NCBI GenBank assembly: GCA_036346405.1
Contig: CM070561.1
Location: 29,048,215 to 29,112,214, forward strand
Length of the DNA: 64,000 nucleotides
Source: Phyllostachys edulis
Lineage: Eukaryota; Streptophyta; Magnoliopsida; Poales; Poaceae
Direction: 5' to 3'
The position numbers were made by a program, and so were the translations under genes. Below the pieces are notes generated by a model. That model was not told the origin of the DNA. It saw nothing but the letters and a program-made list of their open reading frames with translations, and did not search any database. Shown here in pieces: positions 10,482-23,013 of the stretch (the first letter of the stretch is position 1; every line of letters starts with the position of its first letter).

Positions 10482-11228
10482 ATGGCAGGAGAATGGAACG
10501 AGGAGAACTGGTTTGACTTGGCAGATTACGCAGACGTCGACATGGATGCCGGTTTCGATTACGAGCCGAGTATTGACTCATCCGATGGTATAGCTGCCTC
10601 CGGGGATCTTTCCGCAGATCCAGGAGACAATGCCGCTGATGGAGTTGAGGAGGGATCCTTATCCCGCACAACAGTACGTCCAAGGGAGGAATCTACCCTC
10701 TCAAAGGACAAGGGTCAATCTGACCAGGACTACACCCAGGTGGACTCACAACACGATGAGAGTTTTTCCTCCAAGTGTCCGAGTCCCCCTAAGGCGGTCC
10801 GAACTGGTGAGACAAGTTCTGGAAGCCACAATTCCAAGACTCCACCAGCATCTGGTTATCCTCTCTCTCCAGATGACGCCAGAGAGAGCGGGATCAAGCA
10901 TGCTTTTCCTGCAAATTCGACCATCTCTCCGCAGATCACACCTGCGAATGGAGACGCTTATAACCCAGAGTTCCCCTACCTGGAGGGGATTGCTCCAAGT
11001 CGCCAGATGGTGTCTCTCGACTACTCCTCAAGCGGGGAGGCCTCGAGCGCAAGTGAGAATCATCAACGGGAGGTCTTCGTCCTTCCCTTAGATCAAGGTC
11101 ACTCTTCTAGAGACCGAGCTAGGGACACTCCCCGAAGATCACGAATTGCGCCTCCTTGTGACAATGGCAAGGGCACCACCGATGGCGGACAGGACCAACA
11201 CCTTCATGAACGTGAGGGAAATCCTTGA
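10482..11228 (+). pseudogene. Tat gag, N-terminal acidic region
   Basis: I chose the ATG at 10482 (MAGEWNEENWF) because the earlier ATG at 10326 lies inside the LTR. The frame is rich in Asp, Ser and Pro with no recognisable fold, as usual for the poorly conserved N-terminal part of Tat gag. It ends at 11228. The next gag part continues in another frame from about 11230 with LRQSQE-like and coiled-coil-like sequence, so a frameshift separates them. Confidence 0.6.
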
Positions 11229-11279
11229 CATACTCGCACTCCATTGAGGCAGTCTCAAGAATCTGACATGGAAGATCTC

Positions 11280-12185
11280 GAGGCTATTCGACGAAAGAAG
11301 ATTGCAGCCCAGAAGAACTTGCCTAGGCGCATTCAATATCAATCAGAGGAAGCTCAAGAACTCCAGCACATCAATGACTTGCTCGAGAATCCAACTCGAG
11401 AACTCGCCTGAAGCGCCAGATACGATCTCTTTGTCGAGGAGATCGCACAAAGGCTTCGTCCACGATGGAAAGATCGAAGCACTCGCCGACATCATTCGTG
11501 AAGTCGAGTAATACGACTTCTTCACTACTGATCGACGAACATATCACCACGAAGAAATCGATGCAACAATAAGTCGCATCGATCTCCTACTCGGAGAAAT
11601 ATCTTTCGAACGACTGATGACCAACAAACTCCTCAGAAAGGTGAGCGATCACCTCTCCATTCTTGGCAACACCTCTGCGACCTTCTACTGGCGAATTTCC
11701 AAGGCACTTACAATCGCCCTAGGAAGGAGAACGACTTGCACCGGATGAGACAGAACGACAACGAGACCTTGCGTCAATTCATCAAGCACTTTAGTCAGGT
11801 TCGTAATTCAATTCCAGAAGTTTCTGACTCATCTATCATCAGGGCTTTCAAGCAAGGAGTCTGTAGAAGAAGGATAACAGAAGATATTGCTTTAAATCCG
11901 CCTACCATTGTCACCGAACTCTTTGAGATGGCTGATCGGTATGCGACTGCCTCTGAGGCAGTTGAGTGGAACAACACAATCGACCGAGAAGACAATACCT
12001 CTCGAGAGCCAGGCGACATTGGTAAGAAGAAAGATAAGAAAGCAAAAAAGTCCAAGAACAAGGCGAAGGGTCAAAAACTCCAAGCCAGCGGTTCCAAGGA
12101 GGTTTTGGCTGTGAATGATAAAGAGCCACGCACCGCTAAGCCGCACTCCGACCGAGGCAAAGGTAGGACAAACGAGTGGTCATAA
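11280..12185 (+). pseudogene. Tat gag core and basic C-terminus
   Basis: A retrotransposon gag core is recognisable in 11736-12185: NETLRQFIKHFSQVRNSIPE, IIRAFKQGV and LFEMADRYA. A Lys-rich tail follows (KKKDKKAKKSKNKAKGQ). Upstream, 11280-11735 is the rest of the gag in shifted frames with stops. No clear CCHC zinc knuckle was seen, which fits Tat gags that use a basic tail instead. The particle protein is inferred from position and motif. Confidence 0.75.
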
Positions 12186-12344
12186 GTCCTCGGATGACGA
12201 AGAGGAGATGTCATTCCAGCATCCGCAACACACCGTCGAGCACATCTACGGGGGATCATCGGCATATGAATCAAAGCGATAGCTCAAGGCTACTGAACGT
12301 GAGGTAAACTCCATAGATCCTCCTCTCGTCAATAAATTACCGAA

Positions 12345-12677
12345 GTGGTCGGAAGTCACCATCCGATCGTGGTCGAACCAACCATCAACAATTGTCGGGT
12401 CAATCGAGTTTTGGTTGATGGTGGTAGCTCGTTAAACATTTTGTTTACGAGTGCCCTAGACGAGATGCAAGTACCCAGGACCAAGGTAAGACCGGTACGA
12501 TACTCTTTCCATTGGATCGTACCAGGATCTTCGGCCAAACCAATTGGCCAAGTCTCTCTTCCTTTAATATTTGGTTCACCAAGTAATTTCAGGACAGAGA
12601 AAATCTCCTTTGATGTGGTCGATTTCGATCGGCATATAACGCCATATTCGGACGACCAACTTTGGCAAAATTCCTAA
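12345..12677 (+). pseudogene. Tat aspartic protease
   Basis: The active-site segment reads VLVDGGSSLNILF, the DGGS version typical of Tat elements. Further on are PIGQVSLPLIFG and ISFDVVDFD. A short segment after it is frame-shifted. It would cleave the gag-pol polyprotein within the particle. Confidence 0.85.
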
Positions 12678-13019
12678 TGGCTACTCATTACGGATATCAA
12701 TGTATTAAGATGCCAGTCCCAAAGGAGTAATCACAATTCATTGTGACAAGAAGATGGCGACACTTGCATCCGCCGATCCTCGAGATGGTTGGACAAATAC
12801 CAACTCAAGAAGAAAGTCACCTTCGACCGACAAAGTCGGCCTAAAAGTCGCACCAAAGCCGAACGACAAGGTCAAAGAGGTTCCTCTAGATGCAGGGAGC
12901 CCTCAAGATCGTTTCAGACGGGGATACTTCCGACCCCAAGTAGGAAGACGCCTCATCACCTTCCTCCGAGCTAACACAGATGTCTTCACGTGGCAAGCAT
13001 CCGACATGCCCGAGTCCCT

Positions 13020-14040
13020 GTGGAGGTGATCGAGCACAAAGCTAGCTTTATGGCTCGACAAAGCACCGTAAAACAAAAATTACGGAGATTTGCCTCGATC
13101 GGCGAGATGCTATCAAATCGAATTGATAAGCTACTTAAAGTAGGCTTTATAAGAGAGGTCAACCACCCGTAATGGTTGGCTAATCTCAGAATGGTTAGAA
13201 AGTCAAACAAAGAAATGGCGATGTGCATAGACTTTATTGATCTTAATAAAGCTTGTCCAAAAGATTTATTTTCCTTTACCTCGCATCGATCGGTTGGTTG
13301 ATTCTACCGCAGTTGTGAAATGTTAAGTTTTTAGATGCATATTCGGATACCACCAGATCAATATGTGTCTAGACGATGAAGAAAAGACCACATTTATTAC
13401 ACCATTTGGTATATTTTGCTATGTCAAAATGCCATTTGGTCTAAAAAATGCCGGCGCTTCTTTTCAACGCTTGATGCAAGCGACTTTTTCATCTCAATTA
13501 GGCCGAAATCTAGAGGCCTATGTTCATGATCTAGTCGTTAAAAGCATGAAGAGACTTAATCATATTACTGACCTACAAGAAATATTCGACAACTTCAGAA
13601 AACATTGCTTAAAACTCAATCCTGAGAAGTGTGTGTTCGGAATATCTTTAGGAAAATTGCTTGGATTCCTAGTATCTATACGAGGAATCGAAGCAAATCC
13701 CGAAAAGATAAAGGCCATTCTCCAAAAGCGCCCTCCAACCACAAGAAAAGAAGTCCAGAAACTCACGGGTTGTATGGTGGCTTTAAGTCGTTTCATCGCA
13801 CGACTAGGAGAAAAGGGATTACCTTTCTTTAAGCTTCTAAGGAAACACGAAGGTTTTGAGTGGTCGAAAGAGGCAAACTCTGCCTTTGAGGATGTCAAGA
13901 GGTACTTTACGAGTGCTCCTATTCTGGTCTCTCCGAGGCCAGAAGAAACGCTCTTAATTTACCTAGCTGCCACGCCACAGCAAGAAGCGCAAATATTAGT
14001 CGAGAATGTGAAAACGTACAACGACCGGTTTACTATGTAA
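13020..14040 (+). pseudogene. Tat reverse transcriptase, catalytic Asp replaced
   Basis: The finger region (RKSNKEMAMCIDFIDLNKAC) lies at 13196-13260 and is followed by a stop near 13302. The frame is open from 13363 with FITPFGIFCYVKMPFGLKNA, LGFLVSIRGIEANPEKI and the thumb/connection. The catalytic box reads AYVHDLVVKS, where Tat elements have YVDDLVVKS, so the first Asp is His. That would remove activity unless it is a sequencing error. The frame stops at 14040 where RNase H begins. Confidence 0.88.
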
Positions 14041-14745
14041 GTAAAGTTTTACATGGGCCTAAGGAGCGTTACCCTCAGGTCCAAAAGCTTCTATATGCCC
14101 TCCTCATGTATTCGAGGAAATCATGGTATTATTTTCAAAGCACAAAATAGATGTGCCGTCTGAGTTTCCCTTGGGAGCGATCCTCCAGAATAGGGAAACA
14201 ATGGGGCGATGGCAAAATGGTCAGTCGAACTTGGGGAGTTCGACATCCATTTCGTGTCCCGAACGACCGTTAAATCCCAGATCTTGGCGGACTTTGTCGC
14301 GAATGGACAAATCATGAACTGTTTAGGATCCCCAAAGACGATTCCCGACCAATGGATCGATGTATTTTGACGGTCGCCACTTTAAGTGGCTCTTGGTCAG
14401 GTGGTCATGGTATCTCCTACCGAGAGACCTTAAAGTATGCCATACAATTAAACTTTCGTGCCACTAACAACGTGGCGTAATCACGAAGGTTTGCTAGGCG
14501 GCATATGAGCAATGGCGCCTCGATTCACCGACTACTCGTGAGAGGAGACTCTCAACTAGACATGAATCAAGTCGAAAGAGTACGGTTTCTAACCCGACAA
14601 TGTCTCGGTATTTATCGGAAGTCGTAAGCTAGAAAAGCATTTTTTAGGTTTCGAGGCACAATTCATCCCTCGAAAGGATAATTTCCTAGCAGACCAGCTT
14701 GCTCGAATAGCTTCTTCCCGATCTGTAGTACCAAAAGGAGTCTTC
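14041..14745 (+). pseudogene. Tat RNase H region, including the second (archaeal-like) RNase H
   Basis: Short in-frame islands are visible: MYFDG near 14360, YAIQLNFRATNNVA near 14440, LLVRGDSQL near 14545 and FLADQLARIASSRSVVPKGV near 14680. This order matches the extra RNase H carried by Tat elements between RT and integrase. Frameshifts and stops break it in at least three places. The first RNase H, expected at 14041-14330, is too decayed to outline. Confidence 0.72.
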
Positions 14746-16056
14746 TTGGAACAACTCCAGAAGCCGTCCCTGGTCGACAAACCAGAGACACCTCCTATTG
14801 AGACGACCTCTCTAGAATACGAGGATACCTGGATGGCGCCCATCTATGAGTATCTTCAGAAGGGTTCCATACCCAAAGACGATCCCGAGGCAGATCGCTT
14901 ATCCCGAAAAGCCAAAATGTATACTTTGGTTGAAGGAGTCCTCTATAAACGAGGTACTCAAGGGGTGCTCATGCGATGCATTCCGCAGAGCGAAGGATTA
15001 ACACTCCTTCACGACATACACGGTGGCATCTGTGGAAATCATGCTTCCTATAGAACGCTGGTCGGTAAGGCCTTTCGACAAGGTTTTTACTGGCCAACAG
15101 CCTTTTACGATGCTAAAGAGTTGGTTAAAAAGTGTGTCCAATGCCAATTTCATAGCAGGCAAATACACCAACCAGCTCAAGCATTACAAACGATACCTCT
15201 GTCTTGGCCTTTTGCGACCTGGGGTCTCGATATCCTAGGACCATTCCCCAAAGCTCTAGGAGGTTTCGAGTTCCTTTTTGTGGCTATTGATACGTTCACA
15301 AAATGGATTGAAGCCGAACATGTGACTGGGATAACAACGGAAGCGGCAAAACGGTTCATGATGAGATGCATAATTACTCGATTTGGAGTACCGAGTCGAA
15401 TAATTACAGATAATGGTAAGCAATTTTCGAGCGCAAAATTTCAAGAATTTTGCGACGAGTTGGGTACCAAGTTGTGTTATGCTTCTGTGGCCCATCCCCA
15501 AAGTAATGGAGCAGTCGAACGTGCAAACGGCCAAATAATGAGAGGAATTAAGACCCGAGTCTTCGACCAGCTCATCAAACGCTCGGGGGCTTGGGTACAA
15601 GAATTACCCTCAGATATGGGTAGTTCAGACGACTACCGATCGAACTCTGGTGAAACACCATTTTTCGGTTTTGAGTCGAGCTATGCTTCCCTTGGAACTA
15701 AAGATACGGTCAACATGAGTCGAAACTTTCAAAGACTCCAACCAGGAACAACTTCGAGCGGATGATATTAATCTACTCGAAGAAAGGAGAAACCAGACCT
15801 TAATCCGTTCAGCAGTCTACCAACAAGCCCTGCGTAGATACTACGATCGTGAGGTCCAACCTCGTAGCCTTGCTGTAGGTGACTTGGTATTGAGACTCTG
15901 CCAATCCAAGTCCAATCGGAACAAACTTTCTCCCAAGTGGGAAGGTCCTTACACAAGGTCGGGTTACTCACCAGGTCAAGACGATTGGCAATGGAAGACG
16001 GCCAGGTTCTCTCGAATTCCTGGAACATCGACCAGTTACACAAGTTTTATGTGTAA
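14746..16056 (+). pseudogene. Tat integrase
   Basis: The integrase inserts the cDNA into the genome. A zinc-binding region (HDIHGGICGNH, then CVQCQ) is followed by the catalytic core: Asp in GLDILGPFP, Asp in ITDNGKQFSS and Glu in HPQSNGAVERAN. After a frameshift near 15640-15760 the C-terminal domain continues with LLEERRNQTLIRSAVYQQA and WEGPYT. The real end is HKFYV with stop TAA at 16054-16056. No chromodomain follows, which separates Tat from the chromoviruses E1, E2 and E4. All three catalytic residues are intact; only the frame is damaged. Confidence 0.9.
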
Positions 16057-16177
16057 CTAACCATTCAGACAATAAAGACTCGGGTTCTTTCTACCTCTAT
16101 TGTCTTACTTTCAAGTAGTGTTTTCATAATCTTTCGACTACATTCCAAACACCCAGTTTTCTTTACACTGGTCGAAA

Positions 16178-16731
16178 GGAAGGTAACATCACCTATTCGA
16201 AGTCTTTTCTCTTTGCACGTGGTCCTTCCCACTAGAAGGAACTTCATAGTATCGACTCGTTACTCACTTTTGCCATCAATACAAAGAGCTCGAGTTCTTC
16301 TTTGGTCGAAATATTTTTAAAAGCCAACTTTTTTCACCTTAGATTATTTCTTCAGTTCTTTTGAAAAGTATTCTAAGCAGAGTGCACTTTTTTAGATTTA
16401 TTCAACTGCCTTTGGTGTATTCGATTCGTCTCAACTAAGTCGGAGGAAGAAACACATCTAGTCGAAGTCTCTCCTCTCTGCACGTGGTCCTGCCCACTAG
16501 AAGGAACTTTCTAGCATTATTCAGTTTCCTACTTTGGCTACCAGGACAGACTTATCGAGTCCTCCAAAGAAGGGCGAACGAATTTTTTGAAGTCCTCTGT
16601 ATGTTTGCTTAACTCAAGTGCGGTTCTCGATTTAATTAATCTAGTCGGAGATGGTAGCATCACCTAGTCGAAGACTTTCCTCTCTGCACGTGGTCCTTCC
16701 CACTAGAAGGAACTTCCTAGTGTCGACTCGT
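16178..16731 (+). repeat. Three spaced direct repeats in the Tat spacer
   Basis: The core GCACGTGGTCCT(T/G)CCCACTA plus GAAGGAACTT occurs at about 16214, 16479 and 16688. Each has a matching upstream flank ending in CGAAG. Spacing is about 265 then 209 bases. The core contains CACGTG, a G-box-type hexamer. Confidence 0.8.
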
Positions 16732-16855
16732 TTCCACTTTTTTCGACCAGTGCATGACAATCGTGACCAAAAACTACAAGTTAACCAAACCTCTCTGTTT
16801 TCAGAAATCCTTTTTAACACTATTTACTTAGTTTGTCTAAGCAAACTAAGCAAAT

Positions 16856-16871
16856 AGTCGGGGGCTAGGAT
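16856..16871 (+). other. Polypurine-like tract inside the Tat element
   Basis: AGTCGGGGGCTAGGAT closely resembles the tract just before the 3' LTR (CTGGGGGGCTAGA, 21402-21414) but lies 4.5 kb upstream, right after the pol spacer. Confidence 0.5.
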
Positions 16872-17206
16872 AAAGTTATTAATTTGATTTCAACTCTTAG
16901 TCTTTCTTTCGTTAATTATCTTTTGAGTTAGTAACTACTCGACAAGATGGTTTGCAGGAAACAAGATGGATTATATAATACATCAACAAAAGCTGTTTTT
17001 CATGTGTTTTTACAAACTACTCAAGAGGGAGAGCCCAACAAGATTTCCTCCGAGACCTTTCTGCCAACTGGTTGTATTTCTTCAATAAGACGAGTTGCCT
17101 CTGCCTTAGAGCAGTCGAAGTCGACTTCGATTGGCTGCCTTATTGCACTTTCGACCGCCTCCTTGATTGACTCAGCTTGATTGGCCTTTAGAGTGGTCAC
17201 CAGTTC

Positions 17207-20200
17207 TTACAAAGTCCTGACTTGTTCCCCAATAGTACTTGTGTGAGCAGCTATTGTATCATCTTGAGGAGTTTTTCCCTCACTACATAGCTCACCAAGT
17301 ATATTGTTCAGGAGCGTGATGTTGTCTTGAAGATTAATCTTCACCAACTTCATCTCTTGGTGGTTACGAGTCGAAGCCTCACGGAGTTGTTTGTTTTCGA
17401 CCACTTGCTCTGAAAACAATAAGATTGGTCAAGCAAAAATAAACTCCTAATAGGAGAAAACAAAAATAATCACAGGTAAAAGAGTTCCTTACCTGCTAGT
17501 CGAGAATCTAACTTCCCGATTTCTGCATTATGGGAAGCAATGGTCTCAAAGATGCCGCCCTCCCATAATTTGATGTCCTCTCATTTATCTTAGCAATGCG
17601 GACAGCTTCCTCAAGGATCATACCTTTATCCCTAACTTCAGTTTTGAGCCTTCCCAGTTCAAGCTCAATTTCTAAAAAAGAAATGGGGATTAGAAAAGGA
17701 AGGAACTCGTAAAGGACTGCAGGTAAAGAATTGCTTACCCGCTTCTACGAGATCTCAGCCTCTCAATTTCCTGATCCTTATCTTTGGCTATACGAGAAAT
17801 CTCGTGAATAACCACAGTTTTTTCCTTGATCTCATGCTGAAGCTGTCTCATGTCATTTTCTTTTTATGAAAAGAAGCAAGAGTTAGGTAAAGATCAACAA
17901 CATAAGCAATCTTAAGTTCAGCACTTCTGGCTTTAGCTTTTCCTACATCTTTACAGCTGCAGAGTTAGCCTCTTGAAGCTTCTTCAAGAGGTCTCCAACC
18001 TTTTCCCCTAGTTTTCTCGACTCCTCTTTTTCATAATCGAGCGAGTCAGCCAGGGTCTTTTTGCCGCTATTTAACCCAGAAAGGTTAAAAGTAGGCATGA
18101 ACATTATTTAACTAGTCGTAAGTTTTTCTCGACTAGCGCCTAGTCGTGAGTTTTTCCACGACAAGTCTCATAAGCAATCAGATAAGTAGTCAAACTCTAA
18201 AAGCGACACGAATAACAAAGGACTTACCACCTCTCTGCCTGTTCGCAGAGTTCTGCTTTTTCTTGTCGTAGCTCTATGAGTTGTCGGTGATATTCACCGA
18301 CAGTGGCAATTTGTTCTAGAGCTTTCTATAAAAGAAAGACAGTGAGAAGCAAAGGAAGACCATACATATGTATAATTATCCTTAAATACTTACATTCATG
18401 GTCGACCGAGCAAACATCAAGTAAACCAACGATGGACTCTTCAGCTTGTCAATCTTCGCAACTTGATCCCACCAAACCTTCTCAAGACGCTCATTGTCAA
18501 AGGTTTCTCCTCTGTTGGGAATATCTTTGGGATGAGGGACTCGGTCGCGAGATCTAAAAGCTGAAGACCCTACGATGGAAGTAGGCCCAAAGAAATCAGC
18601 ACAGAAGTTGAAATATTCCTCGTCTTCTGATTCTGTAACTGTATTTTCTCTTTGGGTACCAGGAGGAACGTTTTCAACGACTTCCTTTCCAGCACGGTGG
18701 TCAAACACATCACCACCTTGGGCAGAGGCTTCTACGGCTGCCTTTGTTGTTTCCACGATCACCTCAGTGGTCGTAGCTACTACCTTAGTGGTGGTGCTAA
18801 CCACTTCAGGAGCCATGACTTCCTCCTCTACCCGGGCTATGGACGATCCTTCGACTACCTCCGCTGTCATCTCTCCAACAGTTGGAGAGGCGACAACTAG
18901 CTTCTCGATAGAAGCGTCTTCGGGGGCTGAAGGAGTCGGGCTAAAATCAACAAAAAGAGAGCAAGTTAGGTTGTGAAAAGCAAGAAGGTAAATGCTGTTC
19001 TTACACTTTAGTTCATTTCACATACCTCTGCATCCTGGACCTGACCAGGAACTTAGGAGTTATCTTCCCGACGGAAGATTTCTTCGATTTCTTTTCTACG
19101 ACCACGTCTAGTCGGAGTTCAAGTTGGAAAATAGGCTCAGCCACGACCACGTTTGCTCGTGGATCTTGAACAAGAACCATCTCTCTGGTCTCCTGACTTT
19201 CCGGAGGGCCGAGATCAGTCTCGACCACTCCAAGAGCAGCGCTACCCTCAATTATAGACTTGGCTAGATCAGCGTTGTCCTTCACAAAAGACATAAAGTC
19301 CTTCCAGTTCTCCTTTTCTAGTTGCTTGACAAAACTAGGAGTGGCAGAAACTGTGAAAGTTTTCTTTTCATAATAAAAAGGTACCTTGGCCTTGCGGGAT
19401 TTACGCCTAAGAGGTTCTTCGACCTCCTCAGCCTCCTCAGCTGCAGCTACTTCATCCTCGGCTTCTGCTGCAGCCGTGTCCTTGGCCTTGCGGGCCTTGC
19501 GCCTAAGAGGTTCTTGACCTCCTCGGCTTGCTTGTTTCAACCTCGGCCTGTAACTGCGGCGTGTCGCAGACTTTGCTGAGGACCTGGTCGAAATAAAGGA
19601 ACTTCAGCTTGGTCCTCCCTTGTCGGCAACTTTTGTGAGTCGACGCTTTTTAGTCGAAGGAGATGAGCCCTTGTCCATTGTTATCCCTGCGCCGATGGTT
19701 ATCAGTTCGACTTCTTTGTCGTCCTAACGGTTTTCCATACCTACTTTCAGAAGAAAAAGCAGAAAAAGAAGAATCAGCGACCAACAGAAGATTTTCTACA
19801 ACCAAGATCCAAATGTAGCTTTTCTACGACATCTCTGGATTGTAAGATTTTCTCGATCACTACCTAGTCGTAAGTTCGTTCTACGACTGTGAAGTCCTAA
19901 GGATAAAATCAACTTTTGATTACCTTTAGGCGCTCCATCTTTTCCTCTGCGGATAAAACCGCAAGGATTTGAGGAACCGCTATCTCAAAGTGGTGGAGAC
20001 TTCTCACAAACGAAGTTTGACTCGAGGCCAATATCTCGCTGTGAAAGATCTCATGTAAAATGATAAAGATATTCATTAGATAATTTTGAAGAAGACCAAA
20101 CTGAGGGTTAAGTCGAAAAACTACTTACCCTCCTCGTAGTCCCTGGTCGGGTCTTTTGGCCCCGTGTACCCCCACATAGGAGGTACTCGTTTCTTCAAAG

Positions 20201-20863
20201 GGCTAATTCGACGTGTGATGAAATCTTTCACCACATGCCATCCGGTTAACCCCCCTTCTTTCAAGTCCTTTATGGCTTGAATATAGGGGGCAATTCGGTT
20301 GATATCCTGGGGAGTCGAATCTCACGAAGATTTCTTTTCGGCAGCCTTCCCCTAGAAAGTAAGGCTGTCTTCTGAGGTGACTTTCCAGTAAAACCACCTC
20401 TTCCTCCATCCCGGCCACGAAGATTTAGTAAACATCTGAATATACTCCTTCGACTTCCCGTCATGGAGCTTGCACCACAACTTCCAAATTTATTCCAAAT
20501 TTGTCGAGCCATTCCATAGAAATATTGAAAGAGCTCAAGGTCCGCTGGAATTCCCAGGTATGTCTCACATAGATACACAAATACACTTAGCATTGTGATG
20601 GAATTCGGACCGAGATTCACCAGTTCCACCCCAAAATGCTCGAGTATAAGTGTGAGAAAGTGGTGAGCAGGCAATCGAAGGCCACACTCACAATATGCCT
20701 GGAAGATGGGGATTTGCTCATCCTCCCCCGACGGCCAATGCTGCTCATACGTCGCGAACCACTTCACGAGGATCTTCTCTGGAATCTTCCTGGCGTCGAC
20801 TAGGGCTTGAATCTTCACTGCATCCATCTCCGACTCAGCCCACTCAGAAACTCTCCTAGCCAT
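17207..20863 (-). pseudogene. Antisense multi-exon gene of the Tat element (Transposase_28-type domain and coiled coils)
   Basis: On the strand opposite to gag-pol, an ATG at 20863 opens MARRVSEWAESEMDA, followed by VKWFATYEQHWPSG, CECGLRLPAHHFLTLILEHF and FQYFYGMARQIWNKF. This is the 'putative gypsy type transposon' domain known from antisense ORFs of Tat elements; its biochemical role is not known to me. Later exons are delimited by good splice sites: a donor at about 20150, an exon at about 19925-20042, a Lys/Ala/Glu-rich exon at 19013-19700 with PLRRKARKAKDTAAAEAEDE, an exon ending at a donor near 18396, then short helical segments down to 17207. Frameshifts (near 20470) and stops break it. 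Copies of the hairpin motif lie within its intron-like stretches. Confidence 0.75.
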
Positions 20864-20866
20864 TTC

Positions 20867-21399
20867 TCTCAGAAAGGGGAGATTTTCGATTGAGTTGGTG
20901 GCGGAGAAGACAAGAACTTGATAAGCAGCGGGAGCGATTTGGGGAAAAGTATAAATCTAAGTCTTATCGCCGGTAAGTATTTATAACCGTGTACCTTGGG
21001 CTGAAGGCGTGGCATTCCAAAGGTTGCCGCCGCTTCGGGAACCGCTCCGACGGATAGACTAATGGGAGTCATTTGCAATTCCCTAACTGGTCCGTTCAAG
21101 AAAATCAGGTTCATTTTTACACCTCAAGCGAAATTACTTCCTTGGTCAGATCTTTTTGACCAAAAGAAATGTTAATCGGAAAGGTTTTTCTTCCGATCAC
21201 CATACTACGACCACCTTGTGATCGTAAGAGTGTTCTACGACTATTTAATAGTCATAAGCAACCTTCTTGACCAAGCATATTTCTGATCAAAGTAGTGCAC
21301 AAATGTCGAAGAGTTTTTCCTTCGACCATATTTCTACGACCCTCTCGTGGCCGTAAGACCATCTATAATTCCTTTACCAAGTAAATTACTTTCACTTGA
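20867..21399. other. Region upstream of the antisense gene
   Basis: No ORF of note. It presumably holds the antisense promoter, although I see no clear TATA box. Hairpin motif copies lie at 21204-21262 and 21330-21361. Confidence 0.4.
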
Positions 21400-21414
21400 A
21401 GCTGGGGGGCTAGA
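21400..21414 (+). other. Polypurine tract of the Tat element
   Basis: AGCTGGGGGGCTAGA lies directly before the 3' LTR and is where plus-strand cDNA synthesis would start. Confidence 0.8.
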
Positions 21415-22220
21415 TGACGAGGATCTAATAATCCTCATTTTATCTTTCATCTATAATTCTTATTATAAGTAAATATGACGTCATATGGTCCCTAGGTATA
21501 CCCCTTAAGTTTATAAGGGAGAAGCCTACTAGGTGGTCGTAAGTTCTTCTACAACCACCCTCATAGTCGTAAGTCTTGCTACGACTACCTTATGGTCATA
21601 AGTTCTTCTACGATCACTACCCAGTCGCAAGATATTCTACGATTACCTCATAGTCGTAAGTCTTGCTACGACTATCTTATGGTCGTAAGTTCTTCTATGA
21701 CCAGGTCAGCTACGACCACCTTATGATCAATAAAACCTACAGGCAAGTGGGTCCAATTGATTAAGGAATCTAAACAGTCAATATGCACTGTTATTATGCG
21801 AAAAGATAATACATAATACCCCATTATCTCTGAGTAGTAACTGTCAGGCGGCGTGAAGGAGTTACCAGCCCGATGATTACTACAAACGTCGCCGTTCATC
21901 GGATTTGATGAGGCGCTCTTCAAATAGGGAAAATGGCTATTCCTTCACGACTATATAAAGGCAACGATCAGAGAGAGGAGGGGGAGGCTATCAAGGGCTA
22001 TCAGGAAGACAAGCAGGATCATCTGTAATAGTCTTAGTTTTTCTCCTGATTGTTCAGAATGCACTCAATACCATACACACAGGAGTAGGGTTGTTATTCT
22101 CTCCGGAGAAGGCCTGAACCTGTATAAAAATACCCATGTCAATCTCTCTGCGTGATTCTATTCTAGGAGACCCCCCGAATCAAACAATATTTACGTAAGA
22201 TCGGTTCTAAAACACCGACA
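21415..22220 (+). repeat. 3' LTR of the Tat element
   Basis: Runs TGACGAGG to CACCGACA and is followed by the duplication ACGCC. It repeats the six-unit hairpin array (21534-21703) and the TATA box (21952-21959). Confidence 0.95.
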
Positions 22221-23013
22221 ACGCCAAAAGCACAATACTTAACAAGAGACGAAAACGATTCTGAGAGCTTGGATATGTGTTTGATGTTAGCTTCTAAGGA
22301 TCAGTGGCTAACATGCATATATCCAAACACAACATTGCAATCACATCCATACACGAATATACAAGAGAAGATAATCATTAATACAACTTCAACAAATAGA
22401 ACCTTATGGTCCAATTTTGCATAAGAGGGCCGCTTGGCCAAATTTAATCATGACACAAATCAATCGCAGCAGAAGATAAACTTAGAATAAAAAGAAAATA
22501 ACCAGATTGAGATGCCCAAATCCATAAGCAACCAACTGGAGTTAAAGCCGGAGCGTCTGTAGTACTTAACCCAATTCGAACGACTTCTCACCTGCAACAT
22601 GGACAATCCAAACTGAGTACAAAAACGTACTCAAAGACTTACGAATAGCAACATAAAATAAATGCATTCAAGTGTCAAAGGATAGACTTACATGGTTCAT
22701 TTTCAGCATAAAGCAAGTTTTTCATTGAGATAACCAATATAGATTCAAATTGCCAATTGTAAAATATTTAGAAACTTTATATATGGGTAGGTAATCCCAA
22801 ATTCATGATCAACAACAATAGATACTCCAAATATAATCCACACACGAACTTCCCATTCGTGACACAATACATTCCTTAACAATTCAACACGCGAACTTCA
22901 CGTTCGTGATAACATACAAGATCTAGACAAACCATCACCATGACATAACATTTCCAACCATAACCCAAACCCCAATTTCCCATAAGATAACTGTGCATAC
23001 TTTCCACAAGTGA

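Larger units (their letters stand above)
16057..17206 (+). other. Tat non-coding spacer between pol and the antisense gene
   Basis: No gene was found. It contains three copies of a repeat (16178-16731) and a polypurine-like tract (16856-16871). Confidence 0.6.
9612..22220 (+). mobile_element. Tat-type Ty3/gypsy retrotransposon, full length (12.6 kb)
   Basis: Both LTRs (796 and 806 bp) and a 5-bp target duplication ACGCC are present. The order is gag, protease, RT, RNase H region, integrase, then a long non-pol segment with an antisense gene, a polypurine tract and the 3' LTR. The absence of a chromodomain, the second RNase H-like region and the antisense gene with a Transposase_28-type domain are the marks of the Tat lineage (RIRE2/Grande-like). 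Every ORF is broken, so it is non-autonomous as read. A GC-rich segment after the 5' LTR (10408-10426) is where the primer site should be, but it is too degraded to assign a tRNA. It inserted into LTR V of E2. Confidence 0.93.

Noticed and set aside
13560..13898. 112-codon minus-strand ORF in the Tat pol
   Set aside because: Antisense shadow of the reverse transcriptase frame.
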